From Rhizobium rhizogenes NBRC 13257 (GTDB lineage Bacteria; Pseudomonadota; Alphaproteobacteria; Rhizobiales; Rhizobiaceae): a stretch of 64,000 bases of DNA. Shown piece after piece: positions 8,387 to 16,182 of the stretch. Position 1 is the stretch's first letter. Each line of letters begins with the position of its first letter. The position numbers and the translations under genes were made by a program. The notes beneath the pieces are model-generated. The model was not told where the DNA came from. It worked only from the letters and a program-made list of their open reading frames with translations, and searched no databases. Location: contig NZ_BAYX01000013.1 in the NCBI RefSeq assembly GCF_000696095.1, positions 124,001-188,000 on the forward strand, read 5' to 3'.

Positions 8387-8656
8387 TTATTCCGCTGCTT
8401 CCGCTTTCGGCATGACAGACACGTACACGCGGCCATTGGCCTTCGTACGGTAGTTCACATTGCCGGCCGTAAGCGCAAAAATGGTGTGATCCTTGCCGAG
8501 ACCGACATTGGTGCCCGGATGCCATTCGGTACCGCGCTGACGCACGATAATGTTGCCCGCGATGACGGCTTCGCCGCCGAACTTCTTCACGCCAAGGCGC
8601 TTGGATTGCGAATCGCGACCATTGCGCGACGAACCGCCAGCTTTTTTGTGTGCCAT
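8387..8656 (-). CDS. rpmA: 50S ribosomal protein L27
   Basis: Small basic protein of the large ribosomal subunit whose N-terminal tail reaches the peptidyl-transferase centre. It has 89 residues, starting MAHKKAGGSSRNGRDS and containing the signature block GNIIVRQRGTEWHPG. The gene follows rplU after 32 bases, in the conserved rplU-rpmA order, and is closed by a strong terminator. No N-terminal extension requiring cleavage is visible, unlike in Firmicutes. Confidence 0.98.
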   Translation of the reverse strand: MAHKKAGGSSRNGRDSQSKRLGVKKFGGEAVIAGNIIVRQRGTEWHPGTNVGLGKDHTIFALTAGNVNYRTKANGRVYVSVMPKAEAAE

Positions 8657-8688
8657 TGGAGTTCTCCTTTAAACCTTGTCCCGTGATC

Positions 8689-9006
8689 TTACTTGGCAGC
8701 CACGATGTCCGTGATGCGGACAACCGTGTGATGCTGGCGATGGCCGCGCGAACGCTTCGAGTTTTGACGGCGGCGCTTCTTGAAGGCGATAACCTTCTTG
8801 CCGCGGTTGTGCTCGACCACTTCGGCCTTGACGGAAGCGCCCTTGACGAAGGGAGCACCAATCGCAGCGTCGGCGCCTTCGCCGATAACGAGGACTTCGG
8901 TGAATTCTACGGTGTCGCCGGCGACAACTTCCAGCTTTTCGATGGTCAGCACGTCGTTGGCTGCCACGCGGTACTGTTTACCGCCGGTCTTGATGACTGC
9001 GAACAT
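8689..9006 (-). CDS. rplU: 50S ribosomal protein L21
   Basis: Large-subunit ribosomal protein that binds 23S rRNA near L20. It has 105 residues and the family start MFAVIKTGGKQYRV, with the basic KKRRRQNSKRSRGHRQ stretch near residues 76-91. Start ATG at 9006 has an AAAGGA box upstream. It is the first gene of the rplU-rpmA operon; a good sigma-70 promoter lies about 200 bases upstream, leaving an untranslated leader that could carry regulation. Confidence 0.98.
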   Translation of the reverse strand: MFAVIKTGGKQYRVAANDVLTIEKLEVVAGDTVEFTEVLVIGEGADAAIGAPFVKGASVKAEVVEHNRGKKVIAFKKRRRQNSKRSRGHRQHHTVVRITDIVAAK

Positions 9007-9187
9007 TTTTTATCCTTTCATGTTCGTTCCGGCTCTCTTGTCCCGAAGGACAAATGGCCGTCTTTTTATCAGTCGAAACTTAGCAGGGATTTCAAAGGCT
9101 TGCGGCCTCAAGAAAGATCTGCCGGTGAAGCCCCGCACAGAGCGAGGCGGCCAAGGTACGGACTTATCCACACCTATTGCGTTGCGG

Positions 9188-9215
9188 GGATACATAAGGG
9201 CCTCAGATCTGTCAA
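9188..9215 (-). promoter_or_regulatory. Probable housekeeping promoter of rplU-rpmA
   Basis: On the minus strand a perfect TTGACA (plus-strand 9210-9215) is followed after about 15-17 bases by TATGTATC (about 9188-9196). This fits a sigma-70 type promoter reading towards rplU. The resulting leader is about 180 bases. No other gene lies between this site and rplU. Confidence 0.65.
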
Positions 9216-9311
9216 GGCAAAAGGATGAAAAGCTTGAATATTCACCCTTGCCATCCCTGTCGTCTCTCGCTATGAGAACGCCGCGCTCCAAACGCGCCGA
9301 CCAGCATAACC

Positions 9312-9401
9312 GGAGAGGTGGCAGAGTGGTCGAATGCACCGCACTCGAAATGCGGCATGCCTGCAAGGGCATCGTGGGTTCAAATCCCACCCTCTCCGCC
9401 A
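9312..9401 (+). tRNA. tRNA-Ser (anticodon CGA)
   Basis: A complete class II tRNA of 90 bases. Acceptor arms are GGAGAGG / CCTCTCC with discriminator G and an encoded CCA at the 3' end. The anticodon arm is CCGCA-CTCGAAA-TGCGG, giving anticodon CGA that reads UCG. The long variable arm (ATGCCTGCAAGGGCAT) and the T arm GTGGGTTCAAATCCCAC are intact. Confidence 0.97.
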
Positions 9402-9507
9402 TTTATGCCGATGTAGATCGAAGCCGATCAATCAAAGCGGCCCTACGCACCATTCGTTAGAATGCTTTGAAATCCCGCAACAGACCCGACCTACGTCACC
9501 CGGCTCG

Positions 9508-9906
9508 TCAATCCGCCCCGAAGCGATAGACCACATCCTCGAAGGAGCCGGTAGGAAACACGTAGAACAGCTTCAAATTTACGTTGGAATCGTTTCGGAT
9601 GCCGTGCTCCGCGTTGCCGGGGATGAAGACGGCTGTGCCGGCGGTGACGGCCGTTTCGCGTCCGTCGACCGTCAGGATGCCGGTTCCCTCGAGAATGAAG
9701 TAGATCTCGGGCTGTTCGTGCCGATGGGGCTGAAGGGCGCCGCTGCCCGGTGCGATCTCCGCGACGCCCGCCGTCATGCTGTCGGTCGGGGTTCTGTCGC
9801 TGCTGAAAAGCGTGTGCCAGGATATTCTGCCGCGGGATGGATCGTTCCACTCTTCAAGTGGTCGCTCTTCGGCGGTGGTGATGACGGCCTGTGAATGCTC
9901 GCCCAT
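9508..9906 (-). CDS. Cupin-domain protein
   Basis: A 132-residue single-domain cupin 2 protein. The metal-binding motif is seen as HRHEQPEIYFILEG (about residues 62-75), with a second half around PGNAEHGIRNDS. Such proteins bind a metal in a beta-barrel and act as small dioxygenases, isomerases or ligand sensors. Nothing here tells which. It stands alone between tRNA-Ser and the DUF1003 gene, leftward, with a short hairpin (GTTCAGGA / TCCTGAAC, 9923-9943) just upstream. Confidence 0.85.
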   Translation of the reverse strand: MGEHSQAVITTAEERPLEEWNDPSRGRISWHTLFSSDRTPTDSMTAGVAEIAPGSGALQPHRHEQPEIYFILEGTGILTVDGRETAVTAGTAVFIPGNAEHGIRNDSNVNLKLFYVFPTGSFEDVVYRFGAD

Positions 9907-9992
9907 TTTGCCTCGACCTGTTGTTCAGGATGCCGTCCTGAACGGTGTCACAACGATCGCGGATGTCAATGAGCAAGGCTTTTCCCGGGCCT

Positions 9993-10913
9993 CTACTCCT
10001 CCGAATCGTCGGTTTCCGCCGCCTTGGCCTTGCTTCCGAACAGGCTCTTCAGCGCGCTCGTCTTTGCTTTCGACGCCTTGCTGACCTTCATGGCGCGGGT
10101 GGCAGCTTTCGCCTGTTCCAGCATCATCTCGATCTGGATCTGCTGGATTTCGGTCAGGCGCTCCCATTGGCGATTGAGCAGATGGTCGACTTTTTCGTGC
10201 AGGTGGCGGATTTCCAGTTCGGCTTTCAGGTTGACCTTGTAGTCGTTAAGCGCGCGCAGCCGGTCCTTGGCCTCCTGCCGGCGCTGGCTCATCATGATGA
10301 TCGGCGCCTGCAGGGCGGCGATCGTCGAGAGGATGAGGTTCAAAAGAATGAACGGGTAGGCATCGAAGGCCTTGTTTTCGCCCATGAGGGCATTGATGCC
10401 CATCCAAACGGCCAGAAACAGACAGAAGGAGATGATGAAGGTCCAGCTGCCGCCGAACGCCGCGACGATGTCGGCCATGCGGTCGCCGATGGAGCGGTGA
10501 TCCTCGTAGTCTTCCTCAATGTTCTCGGCGAGCGTGTCATGCGTCTTCAGGCTTTCGACGACCTCGTCCTCGAGGTTGGAAAGCTCGCCGCGCTCGTCCG
10601 TCAAAAGCTCGGCGATATATTGGGCGCGATAATCGTCCATCGCCTTGCGGCTGATATAGTCGTCGGCGCGAAGGTCGGGATGTTTCAACCGCATGAAGTC
10701 CGCCAGCGAGGGGCGGAGGTCATCGACGTGAACGGCATCCTTCTTCTTCAGAGTCTGGCCGGTAATGGCATCGACGAGCTTGACCGACTTGGCCTTCGCC
10801 TGGGCGAGGCTTTTGGTATAGTCGTCCATCTCCACCACGGTTGCCGCTTCGCCCTCGCCGGCGTCGAAGTCGACGATGCCTTCGGTCGGATCAACGGTCT
10901 TTGTCTCAGTCAT
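9993..10913 (-). CDS. DUF1003 membrane protein
   Basis: A 306-residue inner-membrane protein of the DUF1003 family. Two transmembrane helices lie close together at about residues 157-177 and 187-210, and the family motif around SWTFIISFCLFLAVWMGIN is clear. The C-terminal third (AELEIRHLHEKVDHLLNRQ onward) looks like a helical coiled coil and ends in a Lys/Ala-rich tail. The N-terminal half is acidic and soluble. The function of the family is unknown. The gene appears to be transcribed alone. Confidence 0.88.
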   Translation of the reverse strand: MTETKTVDPTEGIVDFDAGEGEAATVVEMDDYTKSLAQAKAKSVKLVDAITGQTLKKKDAVHVDDLRPSLADFMRLKHPDLRADDYISRKAMDDYRAQYIAELLTDERGELSNLEDEVVESLKTHDTLAENIEEDYEDHRSIGDRMADIVAAFGGSWTFIISFCLFLAVWMGINALMGENKAFDAYPFILLNLILSTIAALQAPIIMMSQRRQEAKDRLRALNDYKVNLKAELEIRHLHEKVDHLLNRQWERLTEIQQIQIEMMLEQAKAATRAMKVSKASKAKTSALKSLFGSKAKAAETDDSEE

Positions 10914-11410
10914 GTGCGGCCCTCGTTTGCAATTTTTCGTTCATCTAGCCAATGATCGGAACAGGATTGTGACTGTAACCGGATTGTTGAGACAGGCCTC
11001 GTCATAAAGCCGTTTCCTTTCGCCCAATCTCCACCGGTCGTCTGTTCGCTGTAAATGGTCGTAACGATGTTGTTCTAAGCAATGGCAAACAAATCATGCC
11101 GCAGTTGCGTTCATGGCACGATATGTCCGCCGCCGGCTGCGCCACGATCAGGCCGCTGGGCATCGTTTAACAACTGATCCGTGAGCCATTGAAAATATTT
11201 GTAAAATCGGAGCGTGTCAGCGCTGCAGATTCTTCTAAATGAATCGCGATTGTGTATTTCCAACCCCTTGACCATGGCCCGCAGGCTTCTATTTGCCGCA
11301 GTGCAACATGCGTCTTGCTGCACTGAATGAATGAGTATGTTTGAACGGACTATTCAACAGGGGTGTTGGGCCTGTTGTCATGGGTTCGCACATGTGCGGA
11401 AAGGATACCT
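10914..11410. other. Intergenic stretch between DUF1003 and PhyH genes
   Basis: About 500 bases between divergent genes. It must hold both promoters. I see no gene, strong hairpin or tRNA in it. A 70-codon open frame on the minus strand (11111-11323) lacks any recognisable domain and is not called. Confidence 0.5.
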
Positions 11411-12367
11411 ATGCACAATCCTCCGGCAAATGACCTGGAGTCCATCGCCCGACGAGGTGGCCGTTTCAAGCGGATGGCCGTCCGGATACCGACCTACCTG
11501 ACCGATTTGAGGGAAAATCCGGCCTGGTTGCCCATGTTTCTGCTCGCTCGGACGCTGCCGTTTCGGCGCATGCACTGGGCGGCGACCAGGCGGCCGGTGG
11601 CGCGCCCCGCTTCCGGTACATCCATGTTCACCGGGATCGAATGCGATGCGGTCGTCAACGCGCTGCGGACAGACGGGCTGTTTTCCGGCCTCACCCTGCC
11701 GGATAATATCCATCAGGATATTGCCGAGTTCGCGCGCACCACGGGCTGCTTCGGAAATTTCAACCGTAAACTCGAATTCATCGCGCCGGAGCACGCGCAA
11801 GCGGAAACGCAATTCGGGCGACCCCTTCTCAGCGGGCATTTCTTCGAGCGCTCGCTCGATTGCGACGCCGTCCTGGCGGTACAGCGCGATCCGCTGCTCA
11901 CCGATGTGGCCAAACATTATCTCGGGGGGCAGGCCAAGGTGATCACGACCCGCGTCTGGTGGAGTTTTCCGACGCAGGCCTCCGAGGCGGATCGAAGCAT
12001 GGCCTCGCTCGACAAGTTTCATTTCGATCTCGACGATTGGCGGATGCTGAAATTCTTCTTCAATCTCGTCGATGTCGATGAAGGCACCGGGCCGCATGTT
12101 TTCGTCAAAGGCAGCCACAGGCGGCGCGCCATGAAGCATCAATTGACGCTTATGGTCGGCCACCCCGCGGATGAGGTTCTCGGCTATTACGGCAAGGACA
12201 GCACCGTCACGCTGACTGGGAAGGCCGGCTTCGGCTTCGGCGAGGATCCCTTCGGCTTCCACATGGGCACGGTGCCGACGGAAAAGCCGCGTCTGATGAT
12301 GGAAGTGGGCTTCGGCGTCTCGAAGCCGTCGCAGCGCCGGTTCCATGGAGAGCCGGTTCTCAAGTAG
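11411..12367 (+). CDS. Phytanoyl-CoA dioxygenase (PhyH)-like protein
   Basis: Probable non-haem Fe(II)/2-oxoglutarate-dependent oxygenase of the PhyH-like group, 318 residues. The HxD iron ligands are seen in KFHFDLDDW (about residues 203-211). The second half contains GTGPHVFVKGSHRRR, the usual block before the distal histidine, and a candidate distal His in GFHMGTVP. The substrate is unknown. ATG at 11411 (MHNPPAND) is chosen because AAGG stands 6 bases upstream; an earlier in-frame start at 11363 has none. It is convergent with the bufferin operon and shares a palindromic region with it. Confidence 0.75.
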   Translation: MHNPPANDLESIARRGGRFKRMAVRIPTYLTDLRENPAWLPMFLLARTLPFRRMHWAATRRPVARPASGTSMFTGIECDAVVNALRTDGLFSGLTLPDNIHQDIAEFARTTGCFGNFNRKLEFIAPEHAQAETQFGRPLLSGHFFERSLDCDAVLAVQRDPLLTDVAKHYLGGQAKVITTRVWWSFPTQASEADRSMASLDKFHFDLDDWRMLKFFFNLVDVDEGTGPHVFVKGSHRRRAMKHQLTLMVGHPADEVLGYYGKDSTVTLTGKAGFGFGEDPFGFHMGTVPTEKPRLMMEVGFGVSKPSQRRFHGEPVLK

Positions 12368-12383
12368 ATGATTACCAACCACC

Positions 12384-12417
12384 GGCATTGCCTGAACACC
12401 ATTGCCTAGGCAATGCC
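12384..12417. terminator. Palindromic hairpin between convergent genes
   Basis: GGCATTGCC (12384-12392) pairs with GGCAATGCC (12409-12417), and a second perfect palindrome, CATTGCCTAGGCAATG, is nested at its right side. It lies between the convergent PhyH and DoxX genes. There is no T-run, so this is only a possible bidirectional stop. Confidence 0.4.
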
Positions 12418-12438
12418 AGTGATGTCTCACATCCGTCG

Positions 12439-12924
12439 CTACACGCCACGGCGGATATGCCGGGCGATCAGGTGGTCGATGGCGATGCGGCCCGGCCCGG
12501 CGGCGATGATCACCAGGAAGCAGGTGGCCCAGGTGCCGTGCGTCGGCCAGGCATCGGGATAGACGAAGATCTCGATCACCAGCGTCATGCCGAGCAGCGC
12601 CAGCGCCGACAGCCGGCTGGCAAGACCGATTATCAGCAAAAGCGGAAAGAAATGCTCGCTGAAGGCGGCGATATGGGTGGCGATCCAGGGATCGACGAGC
12701 GGCAGCCTGTATTCCGTCTGGAAGAGATAGACGGCATTGTCGGTGACATGCCAGCCGTCGACCTTGGTCTGACCCGATTGCCAGAAGACGGCGGCGATCG
12801 ACAGGCGCGCAATCAGCGCGATCAGGTCATGCGGAATGCGGTCTAGCAATTTGAGAGTGCGATAGAGCCTTTGCGGCACGGTTTCGCGTTCGGCCGTGAC
12901 GGCCGTCATTGTCTGGTCTGGCAT
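12439..12924 (-). CDS. DoxX-family membrane protein of the bufferin operon
   Basis: A 161-residue inner-membrane protein with about four hydrophobic helices. The DoxX block ALIARLSIAAVFWQSGQTKV lies near residues 37-56, and FSEHFFPLLLIIGLASR in the middle. DoxX-like genes are often found at the end of DUF692/DUF2063/DUF2282 clusters, as here, but their role is not established; oxidoreduction or membrane redox support is a common guess. The gene is the last of the leftward operon, 21 bases after the DUF2063 gene. Confidence 0.85.
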   Translation of the reverse strand: MPDQTMTAVTAERETVPQRLYRTLKLLDRIPHDLIALIARLSIAAVFWQSGQTKVDGWHVTDNAVYLFQTEYRLPLVDPWIATHIAAFSEHFFPLLLIIGLASRLSALALLGMTLVIEIFVYPDAWPTHGTWATCFLVIIAAGPGRIAIDHLIARHIRRGV

Positions 12925-12945
12925 GGCGATTCTCCTGAACGGCGT

Positions 12946-13701
12946 CTAGCGAATAGTCGTGAATGCGCCGGCGGCAAGCGCCCCGGCGAGATTGGCTGAG
13001 AGATCGAAGTCGGGCGCTGTGGCAACCGCCGCCTCCATGGCTGCCGCAAGATCGGCGCCGGCGGCGAGCGTTTCGAGAAAAGCGGCGCCGCCTGCCGGCA
13101 ACCGATGTATCTCGACCGTCATCTCCGGCCGCACGACGAGGGCATCCTCGCCGCTCCAATTATCGATCGGGCCGAGCTCCATCTCGCCGGCGTTCATCGC
13201 CCAGATGGTGACAACCGGAAAGGGCGAGCACAGGATCGAGGCGGACGGATGCTGCGTGAAAGTCAGGCTTGCGAGCCGTCCCGGTTCGATCGCCGCCAGC
13301 AAAGCGGGGTCGAGCGGCGCGGTATCGGCGGCGTGGTAAGCCTTGCTGCGCGCTGCCTCCAGACGGATGACATCGGGCAGATAGTCGATGTCGCGGGCCG
13401 GATCGAAGGTTCCGACGAAATCGGCGAAGTCTTCGCCATAGGCGAGCAGCAGCGGTGATCGCGGCGGATGCAGCCGGATGAATTCATGTGCCATGGCGGC
13501 GAAGAAGTCCTTGCCAACGATCTTTTCGGTGGCCGGAAAACGCGAGGCGAGGGCGCCGATCAGTCCGACCACGACATTATTGCGGTAGACGTCGAAGCGC
13601 CGCTCCGGTTGAGGAGCGTTCCAGGCAAAAAGCCCTTCAGGAAGGGCACGATCCGTATCGAGGAGCGCTGCGGCGAATTCGCTCTGGGTGGTGACGGACA
13701 T
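12946..13701 (-). CDS. bufC: DUF2063 protein, MNIO partner (BufC-like)
   Basis: A 251-residue protein of the DUF2063 (HvfC/BufC) family. The N-terminal block QSEFAAALLDTDRALPEGL followed by RRFDVYRNNVVVGLIGAL is typical. In known systems this protein binds the precursor peptide and presents it to the DUF692 enzyme, so the older label as a DNA-binding protein is probably misleading. It starts 9 bases after the DUF692 gene ends, fitting co-translation of partners. The rest of the chain shows no catalytic motif that I can recognise. Confidence 0.88.
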   Translation of the reverse strand: MSVTTQSEFAAALLDTDRALPEGLFAWNAPQPERRFDVYRNNVVVGLIGALASRFPATEKIVGKDFFAAMAHEFIRLHPPRSPLLLAYGEDFADFVGTFDPARDIDYLPDVIRLEAARSKAYHAADTAPLDPALLAAIEPGRLASLTFTQHPSASILCSPFPVVTIWAMNAGEMELGPIDNWSGEDALVVRPEMTVEIHRLPAGGAAFLETLAAGADLAAAMEAAVATAPDFDLSANLAGALAAGAFTTIR

Positions 13702-13710
13702 GGTTGCTCC

Positions 13711-14565
13711 CTATGCCGCCCGGCGTTCGGCGGCGCGGCACAGGATGGCACCGGCCGCCTCCGCCTCGGCCTTGAGAACTGGCCATTCGGGGACGTCGTT
13801 GTCCCATTCGACCAGGCTGGCAATCGGCCCGGTGCGCGCGATCAGCTCTTCATAGAGCGCCCAGACGGGATCCTTGACCGGCGTGTCGTGGCTGTCGATC
13901 AAAAGCGGCGCGCCGGCGTCATCGACGGTTTCGGAATGACCGCTCAGGTGAATTTCGCGCACTCCTTGCACCGGAAAGCGGGCGAGATAGTCGCGTGGGT
14001 CCATGTGGTGATTGGTCGAGGCGACGAAGACGTTATTGACATCGAGCAGCAGGCCGCAGCCGGTGCGCCGGACGATCTCGGCAAGGAAATAGGTCTCGTC
14101 GATCGTGCTTTCCTCAAACAGCAAGTAGGTGGCCGGATTTTCGAGCAGCATCTGCCGGCCAAGCAGTGTCTGCACCTGGTCGATATGGGCGCAGACCTGG
14201 GTGAGCGTCATCTCTGTATAGGGCAGCGGCAGGAGATCGTTCAGAAACGTCGTGTCGTGCGTCGACCAGGCGAGATGCTCGGAAAAGCTCTCCGGCTCGT
14301 AGCGGTCGCAGACGATCTTCAGGCGAGCGAGGTGATCCGTGTCGAGCGGCTGCATCGAGCCGATCGACAAGCCGACGCCGTGGATCGACAGCGCATAATC
14401 CTGGCGCAACTTGCTGAGCTTGGCATGCGGTGGTCCGCCGGCACCCATATAGTTTTCGGCATGCACCTCGAAAAAGCCGACCGGCTGCGCAGCAGCATCG
14501 ATGGCGGAAAAATGCTCGGGCTTGAAGCCGACGCCGGCGCGGTGGGGAAGCTCTGAGGGTTTCAT
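13711..14565 (-). CDS. bufB: DUF692 multinuclear iron oxidase (MNIO, BufB-like)
   Basis: RiPP-modifying iron enzyme with a TIM-barrel fold, 284 residues. Likely metal ligands stand in conserved blocks: EVHAENY, SIHGVGLSIGS, SEHLAWS, LENPATYL, LLDVNNVFVASTNHH, EIHLSGHSE and LIDSHDTPV. Close relatives oxidise cysteines of a secreted precursor, to thiooxazoles in the bufferins and to oxazolone/thioamide in the methanobactin relatives. Both candidate precursors lie directly upstream and the BufC-like partner directly downstream. A GC-rich hairpin precedes the gene, which could lower its expression relative to the precursors. Confidence 0.92.
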   Translation of the reverse strand: MKPSELPHRAGVGFKPEHFSAIDAAAQPVGFFEVHAENYMGAGGPPHAKLSKLRQDYALSIHGVGLSIGSMQPLDTDHLARLKIVCDRYEPESFSEHLAWSTHDTTFLNDLLPLPYTEMTLTQVCAHIDQVQTLLGRQMLLENPATYLLFEESTIDETYFLAEIVRRTGCGLLLDVNNVFVASTNHHMDPRDYLARFPVQGVREIHLSGHSETVDDAGAPLLIDSHDTPVKDPVWALYEELIARTGPIASLVEWDNDVPEWPVLKAEAEAAGAILCRAAERRAA

Positions 14566-14588
14566 GACGGACCTCGTTGATTTTGGGA

Positions 14589-14621
14589 GACGGCGGCGCG
14601 ACCGAGATAGCGCCGCCCGTC
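14589..14621 (-). promoter_or_regulatory. GC-rich hairpin between precursor and enzyme genes
   Basis: GACGGCGGCGC (14589-14599) pairs with GCGCCGCCCGTC (14610-14621), with one bulged base and a 10-base loop. It falls in the gap between the second precursor gene and the DUF692 gene. No U-run follows on the leftward transcript, so it may act as an mRNA stabiliser or weak attenuator that keeps precursor output above enzyme output. Confidence 0.5.
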
Positions 14622-14635
14622 ATTGCTCGCTTCTA

Positions 14636-14920
14636 TCAGACCGGTGCCGGTCCCTGGGCCAGGGTTCCATGGCCGTTCGGCGTCTTGATCGTTTCGCAGG
14701 TGCCTGCCGGAACCAGTTTCCAGGAATTTTTCTGGTAGTCGGTCTTCGATGTGCCGGCGCAGGTGGTACCTGGACCGGCAGCGCAATCGTTCTGACCCTT
14801 GAGAGCGATGCCGTAGCATTTCTCCTTGGCATCGGCCGCGGAGGCCGCGGGAACGCTGACGATCAGCGTCAGCGCTGTGGCGACCGAGGCTGCGAAGGCG
14901 ACTGCGGGAACTTTGGTCAT
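14636..14920 (-). CDS. bufA1: DUF2282 bufferin-type RiPP precursor (second copy)
   Basis: A 94-residue secreted precursor. A signal peptide covers about residues 1-28 (hydrophobic, ending ASAAD). The exported part has four cysteines at 35, 46, 54 and 75 in the family contexts EKCYG, NDCAAG, TTCAG and GTCET. DUF2282 proteins of this kind are the BufA1 substrates of DUF692 enzymes; in Caulobacter the modified product binds copper in the periplasm. This copy differs from its neighbour in the third cysteine context and in a C-terminal GPAPV tail. It lies 48 bases after the first copy. Confidence 0.9.
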   Translation of the reverse strand: MTKVPAVAFAASVATALTLIVSVPAASAADAKEKCYGIALKGQNDCAAGPGTTCAGTSKTDYQKNSWKLVPAGTCETIKTPNGHGTLAQGPAPV

Positions 14921-14968
14921 GACAAACTCCGGTTATCGTGTGGTTCGGATGATAAGCCGACGAATGGA

Positions 14969-15244
14969 TCAGGCCGGGGTCAGCGAGCCGTGACCCTTGG
15001 GTGTCTTCATGGTGGTGCAGGTGCCGGTCGGGACAAGCTTGAAGGACATCTTGTCGTAGCTCATGGTCGACTTGCCGGCGCAGTCATGCTTGCCGGCGGC
15101 GCAATCGTTCTGGCCCTTCATGGCAACGCCGTAGCACTTTTCCTTGGACATGCTGTCAGTGGCGGAAGCCGGAGCAGCGACGACGGATGCGAGCGCTGAG
15201 GCAAGCGAACCGGCAATAGCCAGGGTGAGGATGCTGTTTTTCAT
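14969..15244 (-). CDS. bufA1: DUF2282 bufferin-type RiPP precursor (first copy)
   Basis: A 91-residue secreted precursor and the first gene of the operon. The signal peptide spans about residues 1-29 (MKNSILTLAIAGSLASALAS, cleavage near ASATD). Four cysteines follow at 37, 48, 55 and 76 in EKCYG, NDCAAG, HDCAG and GTCTT. The C-terminal MKTPKGHGSL block is shared with the second copy, so the pair arose by duplication. In a known bufferin system such cysteines become copper-binding heterocycles. A promoter matching that of the divergent sigma gene lies about 48 bases upstream. Confidence 0.92.
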   Translation of the reverse strand: MKNSILTLAIAGSLASALASVVAAPASATDSMSKEKCYGVAMKGQNDCAAGKHDCAGKSTMSYDKMSFKLVPTGTCTTMKTPKGHGSLTPA

Positions 15245-15292
15245 AGATCTGTCTCCGTAATAGGTGCCAGCCGTGATTGGCTTGCACTGACG

Positions 15293-15321
15293 TCTACGGA
15301 GCCGCCGCGGCGAATATTACA
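15293..15321 (-). promoter_or_regulatory. Probable SigF-type ECF promoter of the bufferin operon
   Basis: On the minus strand TGTAAT (plus-strand 15316-15321) and CGTAGA (15293-15298) are separated by exactly 17 bases. The promoter of the divergent sigma gene has GGTAAC, 17 bases, CGTAGA. The GTAA / CGTA pairing resembles ECF promoters of the SigF type (GTAACC and CGAA in Caulobacter). Position about 48 bases before the first precursor gene fits. Confidence 0.72.
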
Positions 15322-15574
15322 GATGCCGCGAAATTTTTCTTGGATGCCGCCCGAGCCCCGGAGGGGACAGCCTAGTATATCAGGGACGAGAGGAGCGCTC
15401 GGCTTTGGTAAGAACTGCATCCACGCTTAAGGATGATAACGTGTGCTTGATCGGGCAAGCACGTTCTTTTCATGCATTGCTCTGGCAAATTCTCGAATAA
15501 TGTCCAATCGTCAATGCGGGCGCTTCGGTTGAAATCTGATCCGGGGAGGATTTTGAGAAAACATGGTCATTGCC

Positions 15575-15603
15575 GGTAACAAAATCGTGCGGCCGCGCGT
15601 AGA
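15575..15603 (+). promoter_or_regulatory. Probable autoregulated ECF promoter of the sigma/anti-sigma pair
   Basis: GGTAAC at 15575-15580 and CGTAGA at 15598-15603 are separated by 17 bases, just before the sigma gene. The matching elements upstream of the precursor operon have the same -10 hexamer and spacing, which suggests that the sigma factor drives both units and itself. Confidence 0.72.
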
Positions 15604-15615
15604 GGGGAATGTCGG

Positions 15616-16182
15616 GTGAAACATTCGGCGCGCGAAGAGGAGTGGGCAGTCTGGATGCGTGCCGCCATAGACGGCGATGCGCAGGCCTACCATCGCTTCC
15701 TGTCCGCCGTCACGCCATATCTGCGCGCCATGGCACGGCGGCGTTGCGACCAGTTTGGCGCGCCGGCGAGTGAGGCCGAGGACGTGATCCAGGAAGTATT
15801 GTTGGCCATTCACCTGAAGCGCGGAACATGGGATACGTCGCGCCCCATCGGGCCGTGGATATCGACGATCGTGCGCAACAAGCTGATCGACAGCCTGAGG
15901 CGGCGCGGGCGGCATGTGAAAGTGCCGATCGACGATGTCATCGATAGTCTGGAAGCGGAAGAACAGACGGACGCCTTGGATCGGCTCGATGTCGACCGTA
16001 TGCTGGCGCAATTGCGAGATCCGCAGCGGACCATCGTGCGTTCGATTTCCGTTGAGGGAACCAGCGTGCGCGAGACCGCCGACCGGCTGAAGATGACTGA
16101 AGGTGCGGTGCGCGTGGCGCTGCATCGCGCATTGAAGACGCTTGCCGCCTTGTATCGGAGTGAAAACAGTGAAAACCGATGA
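15616..16182 (+). CDS. sigF: ECF sigma factor, SigF type
   Basis: An extracytoplasmic-function RNA polymerase sigma factor of 188 residues. Region 2 covers about residues 25-100 (EAEDVIQEVLLAIHLKRGTW, then GPWISTIVRNKLIDSLRRR). Region 4 covers about 135-180 (VRETADRLKMTEGAVRVALHRALKTL). The start is GTG at 15616 with a purine-rich stretch upstream. The stop overlaps the downstream NrsF gene. Together with the NrsF anti-sigma and the divergent DUF2282/DUF692 operon it matches the SigF system of Caulobacter that responds to copper and oxidative stress. In this window the inducing signal is inferred only. Confidence 0.92.
   Translation: MKHSAREEEWAVWMRAAIDGDAQAYHRFLSAVTPYLRAMARRRCDQFGAPASEAEDVIQEVLLAIHLKRGTWDTSRPIGPWISTIVRNKLIDSLRRRGRHVKVPIDDVIDSLEAEEQTDALDRLDVDRMLAQLRDPQRTIVRSISVEGTSVRETADRLKMTEGAVRVALHRALKTLAALYRSENSENR

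Noticed and set aside
11111..11323. 70-codon minus-strand frame between DUF1003 and PhyH genes
   Set aside because: No domain, no ribosome site, lies where two divergent promoters must be.
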